From Desulfurococcaceae archaeon (GTDB lineage: Archaea > Thermoproteota > Thermoprotei_A > Sulfolobales > Ignisphaeraceae), in assembly GCA_020832925.1 (NCBI GenBank), contig JAJHRF010000001.1, positions 62,001-126,000 on the forward strand: DNA of 64,000 nucleotides. Direction: 5' to 3'. Shown here piece by piece: positions 33,201-41,692 of this stretch. The notes below the pieces were generated by a model that saw only the letters and a list, made by a program, of their open reading frames with translations, had not been told where the DNA came from and made no database searches. The position numbers and the translations under genes were made by a program. The stretch's first letter is position 1, and every line of letters begins with the position of its first letter.

Positions 33201-33920
33201 TTATTCTTCTGTACCTTCTTCTACTTCTTCATATCCAGCCATAGGTTTTACAGCCACTCTTTCTCTAATAGCATTAATAGTGTTTAATGCTTCGTTAGCA
33301 TCTACATGTCTAGCTGATAGAATTACCTTAGATAGAGTTTCTCTTAAAACTTCGTCAAGCATTTTATCTGGTGAAATATCGAGTCTAACCTTATCGAAGA
33401 TAGCTGGTGTAGGCTCTAATACTGCACCCTTCTTTAATACGGCTAAGCTTTCATTGACGGGCGTTATTATTGCAGCTCCTACCTCACGTTCACCTAATTT
33501 TATCGCTAAAACGATATCGCCATCAAATGTTTCACCAAGTTTTTCAAGAGTATACGCTACAGCAGCTGTTGAAATTTCCAATGCTTTAGCTGTTAACGTT
33601 TTGACAACCTTTTCTACCTCTTCCTGGGGCACCCTTCTAAAAGCTTCAACAGTTAACGTATCCCACTTCCATACAATGTTCTTGTTCTGCTCATCGATAT
33701 CATAGTCAATACGAACTCTAACAACATCGCCTTTATCTATCTTTAACTGTTCAACAAGTAACGTGTATAGGAATCTATTTAACTGAGCAATAGCTAAAGC
33801 AATACGCTGACCCCATTCTTTATCCCTCTTAACGTAATCCCTCATTTGAGCAAACATTGTTCTCCTAATTTTGTCAGCATAAGCACCTGCTATCACGAAC
33901 CCTGAGCTAAGTCTAGGCAT
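33201..33920 (-). CDS. Conserved crenarchaeal protein, probable DUF2258 family
   Basis: A 239-aa soluble protein beginning MPRLSSGFVIAGAYADKIRRT, a start I recall as typical of the crenarchaeal DUF2258 family. It alternates helices (KEWGQRIALAIAQLNRFLYTLLVEQ) with strand-rich parts (VVRVRIDYDIDE, IVWKWDTLTVEAFRR) and ends in an acidic tail (YEEVEEGTEE). No catalytic motif is visible. The biochemical role is unknown to me. ATG start at 33920 with its own promoter, divergent from the small 72-aa gene. Confidence 0.6.
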   Translation of the reverse strand: MPRLSSGFVIAGAYADKIRRTMFAQMRDYVKRDKEWGQRIALAIAQLNRFLYTLLVEQLKIDKGDVVRVRIDYDIDEQNKNIVWKWDTLTVEAFRRVPQEEVEKVVKTLTAKALEISTAAVAYTLEKLGETFDGDIVLAIKLGEREVGAAIITPVNESLAVLKKGAVLEPTPAIFDKVRLDISPDKMLDEVLRETLSKVILSARHVDANEALNTINAIRERVAVKPMAGYEEVEEGTEE

Positions 33921-34050
33921 AGAGATACCCTCTAGAGATACTTGTTGAAAACTAGTTAAAGCTTTATATGGAGTTCAAATAAGTAGTTAAAGGAGATGTG
34001 AACCAAGGATATTCAATATAGTGTGAAACGTATACGGTGAGGGGGAATAC

Positions 34051-34269
34051 ATGCCTCAATCTTTAGAGTTAGAGTTAATTGATGTATATAGATACGAAGG
34101 TTTTATGGGTAAGAGGTTCAGGTTTAGGATTAGAGGGTCGAAGGTGTATATAAACGTTCTGGCTAACTCGATTGAGGAAGCAGTTGAAAAAGCTAAACAA
34201 ATAATTAGTAAACTCGAACTAGATAAACAACTAACTCGTTCACCTGATTCAAAAGAGAAAGAAACTTAA
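34051..34269 (+). CDS. Small conserved-looking protein of unknown function (72 aa)
   Basis: The ORF has a strong Shine-Dalgarno sequence (ggtgaggggg) just upstream of ATG 34051, which supports translation. The protein has two basic beta strands (KRFRFRIRGSKVYINVL) followed by a helix (SIEEAVEKAKQIISKL) and a charged tail. This strand-strand-helix order recalls small ribosomal or RNA-binding folds such as LX/L20a, but the sequence does not match them well. The GT-C-like gene starts 14 bases after the stop. Confidence 0.55.
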   Translation: MPQSLELELIDVYRYEGFMGKRFRFRIRGSKVYINVLANSIEEAVEKAKQIISKLELDKQLTRSPDSKEKET

Positions 34270-34283
34270 GAAGTTGAATATAC

Positions 34284-35645
34284 ATGAATGCGAAAATTAA
34301 GACCATGGAAATCGCGATAATCATCGCGATATCTGTACTAACTATAGCGGTATCTACGTATATGCATAAACCTCGTGAAGTTTCTATTTTAAACAACCCT
34401 GGTTTAAGCTATAGCGATATAGTGTACGGGCTGTACAACCCTATATTTGTGGACATTGTTACACCCAATGGGTTACCAAATTATCAGAAAATTAATGAGA
34501 AATGGTTTAGAGAAGATGTAGCTATGAAACTTATGACTACGAGAATCTGCCCAATTCCCTACCTAGACTATAAGTTTGAATATCCACCTATAGTAGGAGC
34601 TTTATGGTTTGTATCTACATGTATTTCTTTTACGTTAACCTTCTCTCCAACATATAGTTCGGTTGAATACTACTTGTTGGTGAAGAAAGCAGGGGATGTT
34701 CATTACTATATACAATCTTTCTTTATATCTGCATCTCTCATCATCTCAATAATATACATGTATAAGTTATCAAAAACCCTAAACAAATCGTGGAGTCGAG
34801 TAGCGCTGTTCGCAGTTCTCCCGTCAACTATTCTCTACCTCATATACAACTGGGATATGATTACAGCTATGTTTATACTAATGTCCATATACTACCTATA
34901 CAATAAGAAATTCTTTCTCTCAGGTTTATTACTAGGTTTAAGTATATCAACTAAGCTCTTACCCTTGATACTCGCTATAGCTGTCATCTATGATCTTATA
35001 CAGAAAACCTTTATAAACAAGGAGTATGTACATACATTATCGAGGTTTGCTCTAGGTGTAGTAGTGGGATTAATACCCTATATCATAATGATCGCTATCT
35101 CTTATAACGGTTTCACATACTTTATTCAGCACCATGCTCAATGGTACTGCGAAAACTGTTTATACCTACTCATAACGAAAGATGTATGGAATCCCTACAA
35201 TCGTGTTCTCTCAATGCTATTCATATTCTTAGCTCTCATAATTACAATGACTATCGATGTACAGTACGATGAAATGTTCTGTCTGTGTACTATCTCCTTA
35301 ATATCCCTGGTGATATCAACAGCATTAAACTATGTATTCTCACCCCAAATGATGCTCATGTTAACATCAATAGCAGTACTAATTCTAAACTTAAAACAAT
35401 TGCTATTTCTTATTGTAGCTGACTTAGCTAATTTCGGGATAATGGCGTTATTTTTCAAAGATGCTGAAGCTAGGTCATGGTTGATAGAGAGACTTGGAGT
35501 AAGGGTTCGGATTACGCAAAATCCATGGGATATAGATTCACCTGTACAGATGTTAGCAACTATAAGAAACGTAATTCTGATATTATTAATGGTAGATCTT
35601 ATCTATACCTTACTCAAGCTACGAAGTAAAATTTTAGAGAAATAG
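34284..35645 (+). CDS. Polytopic membrane protein, probable GT-C glycosyltransferase
   Basis: A 453-aa protein with about 9-11 hydrophobic helices. The loop after the first helix contains DIVTPNGLPNYQKINEKWF and DYKFEYPPIVGALWF; an acidic residue and the YPP motif in the first extracellular loop are typical of GT-C fold polyprenyl-phosphate-dependent mannosyltransferases (GT87/DUF2029-like). It could transfer sugars in N-glycan or lipid glycosylation of surface proteins. The substrate cannot be read. ATG start at 34284, probably cotranscribed with the 72-aa gene. Confidence 0.6.
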   Translation: MNAKIKTMEIAIIIAISVLTIAVSTYMHKPREVSILNNPGLSYSDIVYGLYNPIFVDIVTPNGLPNYQKINEKWFREDVAMKLMTTRICPIPYLDYKFEYPPIVGALWFVSTCISFTLTFSPTYSSVEYYLLVKKAGDVHYYIQSFFISASLIISIIYMYKLSKTLNKSWSRVALFAVLPSTILYLIYNWDMITAMFILMSIYYLYNKKFFLSGLLLGLSISTKLLPLILAIAVIYDLIQKTFINKEYVHTLSRFALGVVVGLIPYIIMIAISYNGFTYFIQHHAQWYCENCLYLLITKDVWNPYNRVLSMLFIFLALIITMTIDVQYDEMFCLCTISLISLVISTALNYVFSPQMMLMLTSIAVLILNLKQLLFLIVADLANFGIMALFFKDAEARSWLIERLGVRVRITQNPWDIDSPVQMLATIRNVILILLMVDLIYTLLKLRSKILEK

Positions 35646-35719
35646 CTATTAACGAATTTGATGATAGAATAGCTATACTTTATAAACCGGTTTGAGGTAC
35701 AGTTCCTCGGCGGTTTTAG

Positions 35720-36700
35720 ATGAGGACATCACATGTAGGGAGCTTTCCCCTAGATTATAGCTATGATAATGTTAAAAGAGCTGTACTGGATATGAACAGA
35801 ATCGGGGTAGATGTTCCTCCTTATCCTCAGCTAAGAAATTTTGTAGAGATATATTTGAAACCTCTTGAGGACGCTGGATGCCTCCGTAGCTCTAGAGGTG
35901 TATACTTTCTGAACATAGATAATATCGAATGTTCTAAAAATGTGAAAATAAAAGTTGCTGAAGCTGAAGATACTGTCAAAATTATTGAGGAACACAATAT
36001 TCAATTCAATGTTTTAAGAGCTCCTGTAACAGGGCCCTTCACATTAGCATCGAGGATATATATACCTGGTGCTGGAAGTGGAGGTGGTTTAAGTTCTACA
36101 TGTCTTAGTAAGAAAGAATTGGTAATAGATTTGTTAACTAATTTCATTATAAATACTGTGAAATACTTAGTCGAGCTTGGCTACAACATAGTGTTCATAG
36201 ATGAACCTGTATTTAATTATCTTATAGGTATGAAGAGGATTTTGTTCGGATATAAAGAGGATGAGGTGGTAGAGATTTTAAATAAGATATCGTCTTCGTA
36301 TCCTATTGAGTTTGGAGTTCATGTATGTGGAAGGCTCAATCCAAAGATTGTAGAGATAATTCTCTCAGTGCCTAAGATTAAGTACATGAGCATAGAGCTT
36401 CACGATACGCCTACAAACCTCGAATTGGTAACTAAGGAGCTTTTAGAGAAACACGATAAAGTATTATCGCCTGGTTTAGTAAGTTCACAGAAACCGGTTA
36501 TTGAAGATGTTAACGAAGTCCTCTCTCTACTTAGATCGGTATACAGGAAAATCCAGGTTATTGATTTGGTGTCTGGCGATTGCGGTTTTGGCGGTCTTAA
36601 AGGATCTTTAGGTGATAAAGAGAAAGAATACAATGTAGCTATATCTAAGTTGAGAACTGTTGTAGATGCTGTTAAAAAATTTAAGGTAGAGCTAAAGTAA
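35720..36700 (+). CDS. Cobalamin-independent methionine synthase-like protein (MetE C-terminal type)
   Basis: A 326-aa protein matching only the catalytic C-terminal barrel of MetE. It begins MRTSHVGSFPLDYSYDNVKRA; VGSFP is the family start. The zinc site is recognisable in FGVHVCGRLNP (His and Cys) and SGDCGFGGLKG (Cys), with FIDEPVFNYL between. Single-domain archaeal relatives methylate homocysteine using a corrinoid protein or another donor instead of folate. A TATA-like actttataaacc lies about 45 bases upstream. The Dph6-like gene follows 18 bases downstream. Confidence 0.85.
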   Translation: MRTSHVGSFPLDYSYDNVKRAVLDMNRIGVDVPPYPQLRNFVEIYLKPLEDAGCLRSSRGVYFLNIDNIECSKNVKIKVAEAEDTVKIIEEHNIQFNVLRAPVTGPFTLASRIYIPGAGSGGGLSSTCLSKKELVIDLLTNFIINTVKYLVELGYNIVFIDEPVFNYLIGMKRILFGYKEDEVVEILNKISSSYPIEFGVHVCGRLNPKIVEIILSVPKIKYMSIELHDTPTNLELVTKELLEKHDKVLSPGLVSSQKPVIEDVNEVLSLLRSVYRKIQVIDLVSGDCGFGGLKGSLGDKEKEYNVAISKLRTVVDAVKKFKVELK

Positions 36701-36718
36701 CTAAGGTGTCGATAGAAT

Positions 36719-37438
36719 TTGAAGTTGTGTGCACTACTTTCTGGTGGTAAAGATAGTAATTATGCTTTGTACAAAGCTTTCAAGGAAGGTCATGAAATAT
36801 CTTGTATTGTTGTAGTTAAGCCTAGGAAAGAAGATAGCTGGTTATTTCACTCAGTATACCCAGAGTTAGCAGTACTTCAAGCTCAATCAATGGGTCTCCA
36901 AGATAAGGTGTATGTGGTTGAAGTTAGTGGTGAGAAAGATTTAGAATTGATAGAATTTGTAGAGTTTATGAGGAGATTGAGGAGGATAGTAGAGTTCGAT
37001 GGGATAGTCTCCGGAGCTATTCTTAGTAAATATCAATTGAGAAGATTTGATTATGTTGCTAGAAGCTTAGGAGTACAACTATACACACCTCTATGGGGTT
37101 TAAATCAAGAGATCTATCTAAGGAATTTAGTTCGCGAAGGATTTATCTTTATAATAACGAAGATATCGACTATGGGTTTACCGAGGGAGTTTATGTTAAG
37201 ACCTATAACTAGTGAACATGTTGAAAAAATTATAGAGTTGTCACGTAGATACGGATTCAATCCGGCATTCGAAGGAGGTGAAGCTGAAACTCTAGTTGTA
37301 GATGCTCCCTATTTTAATTATAGTCTGTGTTTAGAAGGTGAGGTGGTATCATTATCAGAGTTCGAACATATTCTTAAGCTGAGTAGATATTGGCTAGGTG
37401 CGAAGGGATCGGAGTGTATTTCGATAAGAATTCGTTGA
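36719..37438 (+). CDS. dph6: Diphthine-ammonia ligase-like ATP pyrophosphatase (Dph6 family)
   Basis: A 239-aa protein with the PP-loop ALLSGGKDSNYALYKA at the N-terminus, GAILSKYQLRRFDYVARSLG, LYTPLWGLNQ and FNPAFEGGEAETLVVDAPYF. These are the hallmarks of the Dph6/MJ0570 family, which amidates diphthine on elongation factor 2 as the last step of diphthamide synthesis. TTG start at 36719. Together with dys at 9.9 kb it links the window to translation-factor modification. Confidence 0.88.
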   Translation: MKLCALLSGGKDSNYALYKAFKEGHEISCIVVVKPRKEDSWLFHSVYPELAVLQAQSMGLQDKVYVVEVSGEKDLELIEFVEFMRRLRRIVEFDGIVSGAILSKYQLRRFDYVARSLGVQLYTPLWGLNQEIYLRNLVREGFIFIITKISTMGLPREFMLRPITSEHVEKIIELSRRYGFNPAFEGGEAETLVVDAPYFNYSLCLEGEVVSLSEFEHILKLSRYWLGAKGSECISIRIR

Positions 37439-37463
37439 TTGTTAACGAATACCGATGCTAAGT

Positions 37464-38741
37464 TTATGGGCTAGTTCTCAATCTAGCTATGAAAAATCCT
37501 TCGCATTCATCTATATGAGGATACGTTCTACGAACTTTCGTCCAAACGCTATACCTTCTATAACCTTTGCTGACAGGGATATCGAGGTTCTCGAGTTCAG
37601 CGCCTGTTTTATTCATAACCTCCTCTATTACCTCCTCACCTTCTTCAGGCATTATAGAACATGTTGCGTATACAACTCTTTCACTATACCTAAGCGCATT
37701 TACAAGCAACTGTGTCTGTATTTGATGCATTTTCTTTGGTATAGCCGAGTTCTCAAGCATAAGCTTTATCGATGGATCCTTCGGTATAGCTCCACTACTA
37801 CTACAAGGCGCATCGACAAGAGCTATATCAGCTCGTTTACTTAAACTAACGATCCTACTATCAGATAGAACTATATGAACTCTCTCTACATCTACTCCAA
37901 ACTTCTTCAGCAGGGACTTCATAAAGGATATTCTTCGAGGAGATCGATCAAAAGCTACTATATGTGCTTTATTCTCAGTTAACTGCATTATAAGTGAAGT
38001 TTTGATTCCGGGTGCAGCAGCAAAATCATATATAGTGTCGCCAGGCTTTGGATCCATAGCGATAACAGTTAAAACACTAGCACGATCCTGTATAACAGCA
38101 CCTCCTTCTTTAACTATTTTCAGGCTTCTTGGAGGTATTGGCGAAGATATTATCTTCACGGTGATAGGTATATGTTTATCGACTTCGAATTCCACACCTT
38201 CAGCATCCAACATCTTTATAGCTTTATCGATATCAATCTTCAAGGTGTTTATCCTGAGCCATACAATACGTCTATTCATAGCATCCAGCATCTTCTTAAC
38301 TTCATCCTCCTGTAAAACCTCTACTAATCTATTGTAAATCCACTGCGGATAAGATAGCAGTTCCCACGGCTTTAGCTCTTGAAGAACTTCATCAATATCA
38401 ATTCTTCCGAAATCCCTCGAGATAATCTTGCTGAGCTTAGATGGTATAGGTATGCTTAAATCTTTAAGCTTTAGGTAAAGGAAAAGTTTTGCACACATTC
38501 TATAAGACACATTTTTTCTCCCAAGATGTCCAGCTATACTCTTAACCATTAAATACTTCGACACAAATTCATGAGCTAAGTTGAAAAGGTCTTCGCGTGT
38601 AAACTGGGGTGAAGAGCATCGATACCTTCTACAAGTATAAGTAAAAGCTCTATCCACATTAAAATGTTGTTTCTCTGTAAGGTAGAGAACGTTTGCTAAT
38701 AATGAGACGATATTGTCTATGTTAATGCTTGTATACTTCAT
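37464..38741 (-). CDS. tRNA/rRNA cytosine-C5 methyltransferase (NOL1/NOP2/Sun family)
   Basis: A 425-aa protein with an N-terminal RNA-binding (RsmB/NusB-like) helical region and a C-terminal methyltransferase domain. SAM-binding motif: DTIYDFAAAPGIKTSLIMQ. The two catalytic cysteines are in VDAPCSSSGAIPKDPSIK and YATCSIMPEEGEEVIEEV. It methylates C5 of cytosine in tRNA or rRNA; the exact position cannot be told from sequence. ATG at 38741. Convergent with the Dph6-like gene, with 25 bases between the stops. Confidence 0.93.
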   Translation of the reverse strand: MKYTSINIDNIVSLLANVLYLTEKQHFNVDRAFTYTCRRYRCSSPQFTREDLFNLAHEFVSKYLMVKSIAGHLGRKNVSYRMCAKLFLYLKLKDLSIPIPSKLSKIISRDFGRIDIDEVLQELKPWELLSYPQWIYNRLVEVLQEDEVKKMLDAMNRRIVWLRINTLKIDIDKAIKMLDAEGVEFEVDKHIPITVKIISSPIPPRSLKIVKEGGAVIQDRASVLTVIAMDPKPGDTIYDFAAAPGIKTSLIMQLTENKAHIVAFDRSPRRISFMKSLLKKFGVDVERVHIVLSDSRIVSLSKRADIALVDAPCSSSGAIPKDPSIKLMLENSAIPKKMHQIQTQLLVNALRYSERVVYATCSIMPEEGEEVIEEVMNKTGAELENLDIPVSKGYRRYSVWTKVRRTYPHIDECEGFFIARLRTSP

Positions 38742-38860
38742 GATCTCTTAATCCTAGGACCCAATTCCCGGCATTGTATTCTTGTACTAACGTATAAGAG
38801 CACGGATTCTTCAAGTTGAAGATAATGTTAAGTATTAACGATGCAGTTTTAAAGATTTGG

Positions 38861-39436
38861 TTATTGAGTATCTTTGGATCCTTTTTCGAGAAGTGCTTTA
38901 AGTATCTGGATAATCAGTTCATCAATTGTACTACTCTTCTTCTCGATAGGTGGTGTAACTTTTTCTCCTTTCATAGCTTTTATAGCACGTTCTTCAAAAC
39001 CTTCTAGAATTAGTTTGAGCTCAAATTCGTAGAGAACACCTTCATATTTTTCTTGGTATCTTACTTCGCCGTTATCATCTGCGTATAGAACTACTGTTGT
39101 AGGTGATGCATGAACATCGAATTGTTTAAAAGTTTCTGCAGCTGCTTTTGAATTGCAATCTCTTGCGAACCAGTTACACAAAATTATTACGAAGTTGTAC
39201 TGTTTTAGATTTTGTGCATTGTTATCAATAAATGGGAACCATATGGTATCATATTTTCTGCAAGCAGAGCATTTAGTATTATCAAAGTATATTACGTAAA
39301 CTCCTTTTCTCTCAGGTTTAAAAACCTCACCATCAATTCTAATCAATTGCCAACCATTTCTCTCCTTGTTGTATATATAGATTCCGTTGGGCATATCGGC
39401 GTTAACAGTTTTAAACACTTGCTGCACGTTACCCAT
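38861..39436 (-). CDS. Thioredoxin-like protein with CSAC motif
   Basis: A 191-aa protein from ATG 39436 (MGNVQQVFKT), chosen because taggtggt lies just upstream; GTG 39445 would add 3 residues. The active-site motif is DNTKCSACRKYDTIWF, C-S-A-C instead of the usual CGPC, and ASPTTVVLY supplies the cis-proline. It has no signal peptide, so it is probably cytosolic. The C-terminal extension (EKKSSTIDELIIQILKALLEKG) is likely helical. Divergent from the next gene. Confidence 0.75.
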   Translation of the reverse strand: MGNVQQVFKTVNADMPNGIYIYNKERNGWQLIRIDGEVFKPERKGVYVIYFDNTKCSACRKYDTIWFPFIDNNAQNLKQYNFVIILCNWFARDCNSKAAAETFKQFDVHASPTTVVLYADDNGEVRYQEKYEGVLYEFELKLILEGFEERAIKAMKGEKVTPPIEKKSSTIDELIIQILKALLEKGSKDTQ

Positions 39437-39547
39437 AAACACCACCTACGGTCTTCTCCTCGAAAAATCCTTCTTTTCTACGCGTAGTTTCGTAATATAG
39501 CTATATAAGTGTATCTAATATAACTCTTAAGCTTAAGGGCTAGGATC

Positions 39548-39910
39548 TTGAGTTTAGAGAGTCTATACATAAGGTACGTACTTGTAGGTCTCTATAGAGA
39601 TGAAAATTTTACTTATGCTCGTGCAGCAATTGTGCCAAACTTAAAAGTGAGCTTGATAGTAGAATCCAAGGCTCGGGAGATTAAATGCATAGAAAAACTT
39701 GATCAAAAGTACTACCTTACATCCGAAGTACTGGGGGTTATAGGTATTGATAGTGTATGTACTATCGATATGGTAGCCACAGTTAAAGGGCATCAAAGAG
39801 TAAAACTGGTGCTCAACGTTGTAAAAGATGAGGTGCTAAAGAAACTTGCTTGCGAAGCTATTTTCGGTTCCGATACTGTACTAGTGTTAAATCCTATACT
39901 TCTCCTCTGA
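39548..39910 (+). CDS. Hypothetical protein, 120 aa
   Basis: TTG start at 39548, preceded by a TATA-like ctatataagt about 40 bases upstream. The protein alternates beta strands (YVLVGLYRD, ARAAIVPNLKVSLIV, RVKLVLNVVKDEVL) and ends hydrophobic (DTVLVLNPILLL). Two isolated cysteines (IKCIE, SVCTI) do not form a metal motif. I recognise no family. The reading frame and promoter support a real gene. Confidence 0.5.
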   Translation: MSLESLYIRYVLVGLYRDENFTYARAAIVPNLKVSLIVESKAREIKCIEKLDQKYYLTSEVLGVIGIDSVCTIDMVATVKGHQRVKLVLNVVKDEVLKKLACEAIFGSDTVLVLNPILLL

Positions 39911-39979
39911 GGAGTACTAGAACTTGTTTAAAGATCTTGGAATAGCTTGCGATGATAGTTTTTAAACAATAAATAGATA

Positions 39980-40110
39980 GCGGCCCGATCCCAGCTTGGA
40001 CGGGCTGCGCCCCCTTTCGGAAGGCACAGCCTCGTCCAACGCGGCTGGCTTAACTTCCGGGATCTGACGAGTCCGGGTGTTGCCTAGCCGCTATGGCCGG
40101 GTCGGGCCGC
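39980..40110 (-). rRNA. rrf: 5S rRNA
   Basis: Read on the minus strand, the RNA starts GCGGCCCGACCCGGCCATAG and ends GATCGGGCCGC. Helix I is closed by at least nine perfect pairs (GCGGCCCGA/TCGGGCCGC). The characteristic CACCCGGACTCGT and CCCGGAAGTTAAGCC of archaeal 5S rRNA are both present. Length is 131 nt. No 16S or 23S gene lies nearby, as usual in crenarchaea where 5S is a separate unit. U-rich sequence (tttattgttt) follows the 3' end and may be the terminator. Confidence 0.96.
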
Positions 40111-40132
40111 CACGATGCTATAGCTAGGTCGA

Positions 40133-40141
40133 GTTTTTAAG
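40133..40141 (-). promoter_or_regulatory. TATA box of the 5S rRNA gene
   Basis: On the minus strand the element reads cttaaaaac, preceded by purine-rich aaaa as a BRE. It is 23-31 bases upstream of the 5S 5' end, exactly the expected distance. Confidence 0.7.
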
Positions 40142-40169
40142 TTTTGATTAACTTAGCTATTCTACGGGA

Positions 40170-40487
40170 TCAGCGTTTCCTATAGGTGTATTGTGCAAAT
40201 ATGGCTTCTATAACTAATTTGTTTCTGCATTTAGGACATTCACCAACTATTTTGCCTACGAAATCTCCTTCCTGAAACTCTTTCTCTACTATATAATCGT
40301 TGTTGTAGCACTTCACTATAGCTATGTATCTTTGGGGTACCTCATCGAGTTTATCTAGTTGTTGGAAACTCTTCATAAATCCTGACCTAAGTTTGAAGTA
40401 TAGAATTAGTGTAAGTATTATTAACACAACCATGGCTATGATAATTATGGGCATAAATGTAGTGTCTGAGATTTGTTGATAAATCAT
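40170..40487 (-). CDS. Small membrane protein with a C-terminal zinc-ribbon-like cysteine pair
   Basis: A 105-aa protein: an N-terminal membrane helix (FMPIIIIAMVVLIILTLILYFKL in pieces, residues ~11-33), then a cytosolic domain with IAIVKCYNNDYIVEKEF and GECPKCRNKLVIEAIF. One C-x2-C plus an upstream Cys could bind metal, perhaps as a dimer. Function unknown. It starts 3 bases from the stop of the DUF1512-like gene and is certainly in the same operon. Confidence 0.6.
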   Translation of the reverse strand: MIYQQISDTTFMPIIIIAMVVLIILTLILYFKLRSGFMKSFQQLDKLDEVPQRYIAIVKCYNNDYIVEKEFQEGDFVGKIVGECPKCRNKLVIEAIFAQYTYRKR

Positions 40488-40489
40488 TA

Positions 40490-41596
40490 TTAATACACAC
40501 CCACGGTATTACCTATACCAACAATTATAATGTTGTCACCAGGTTTCGTTCTATTCTTTATTATGTCTAGAACTATTTGGTAAGCTTTCTCTACACCTTC
40601 CAATATTTCACGCTTCATGGGTTTTATCGCTTCATCACTACCCATTTTAATTATTATAGCATCTAATGGTGCACCACATTTTACTGCTGTTCTCTCTATC
40701 TCTATTTTTTCTGGTCCTGGGTCACCAATAGCAGCGCCTGTTCCTTCGGCTACGAGTCCTGTTCTCTCTCCCTCAAGCTTTAACGCTGCGTCAATAGTTA
40801 TTATTCGTGAAACTTTGTATGCCAGCATTTCTGCAAGTTTTGCTACAGCTTTACCTGGTTTCCCAACGGTAGCTCCAGGTCCTTTAGCTTTAACTATGTA
40901 GACGTTCCTATGCTCTATGTTTACAACAGAGTAGACAGTGTCTTCCTCTATATCGATTCTCGGTGCTGTACTCATCAATTTATAGGCAACCATAGGACCT
41001 GCGCTATCGCCTATAGGTACACCCCTTATTATCCCGTCTATAGCTCTAGAGTAAGGCATTAATTCTCGAACTAGTTGAGGCATGATTAGGTATAACTGCA
41101 TCAGTAATACCCAGTTCTCGTATTTCTTACCTAGATAGTAGTAGTGACGGAGGATCTTATATATCGTGTAGAGAGCTGAGGCTATTGCAAGAGATACTGC
41201 AACATTGTTTCTAGTATGTACACTAAGGCTAGGCGCTATTCTCTCTAAATCCTGCTTAAACTTTTGCTCGTTAATTGTTATTATGTGATCAAGTCTCTTT
41301 ATTATATCTATAGGCTCTATAGATACAGGCTCTATAACGAAGTAATTTTCAAGAGTAGTGTTAACGAAAGGATCTACGTTCTTTATACCTAGTTTAGCTA
41401 GATACGATTTCACTTTGTTAACACTTTCGCTAACCAAACCTTCAATTAGAGCTAATCTTGTAGCTACTCCCCGCTCATATCTGTAGAACTGGGTTTTCTG
41501 GGGAAGATCTGTGAAGAAGTATAGGAAGAATAGTACCCATACTAACAGCGATAATATGGTATTCCAATTATCTACTTGCTGAAATACTGTTAACAT
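40490..41596 (-). CDS. DUF1512-type conserved archaeal membrane protein
   Basis: 368 aa from ATG 41596, chosen because gcggtgc lies about 10 bases upstream; TTG 41623 would add 9 residues. An N-terminal membrane helix is followed by a large domain with GPMVAYKLMST, KAKGPGATVGKPGKAVAKL, TGLVAEGTGAAIGDPGPEKIEIE and IIVGIGNTVGVY. I recall this glycine-rich pattern from the DUF1512 family. The two GPGATVGKPG/GTGAAIGDPG repeats suggest nucleotide or phosphate binding. Function is not known. Confidence 0.65.
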   Translation of the reverse strand: MLTVFQQVDNWNTILSLLVWVLFFLYFFTDLPQKTQFYRYERGVATRLALIEGLVSESVNKVKSYLAKLGIKNVDPFVNTTLENYFVIEPVSIEPIDIIKRLDHIITINEQKFKQDLERIAPSLSVHTRNNVAVSLAIASALYTIYKILRHYYYLGKKYENWVLLMQLYLIMPQLVRELMPYSRAIDGIIRGVPIGDSAGPMVAYKLMSTAPRIDIEEDTVYSVVNIEHRNVYIVKAKGPGATVGKPGKAVAKLAEMLAYKVSRIITIDAALKLEGERTGLVAEGTGAAIGDPGPEKIEIERTAVKCGAPLDAIIIKMGSDEAIKPMKREILEGVEKAYQIVLDIIKNRTKPGDNIIIVGIGNTVGVY

Positions 41597-41692
41597 GTAC
41601 AGCACCGCAGAGCCGTATCTCAAAATGATGTTTCGGCATTAAAATCTCTATCAGAATAATACCTATAGTTAATAAGTTCTTCATCTAATAAC

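Noticed and set aside
37455-37844. 129-aa plus-strand ORF opposite the Nop2/Sun methyltransferase 3' end
   Set aside because: It overlaps conserved methyltransferase motifs on the other strand and has no recognisable domain.
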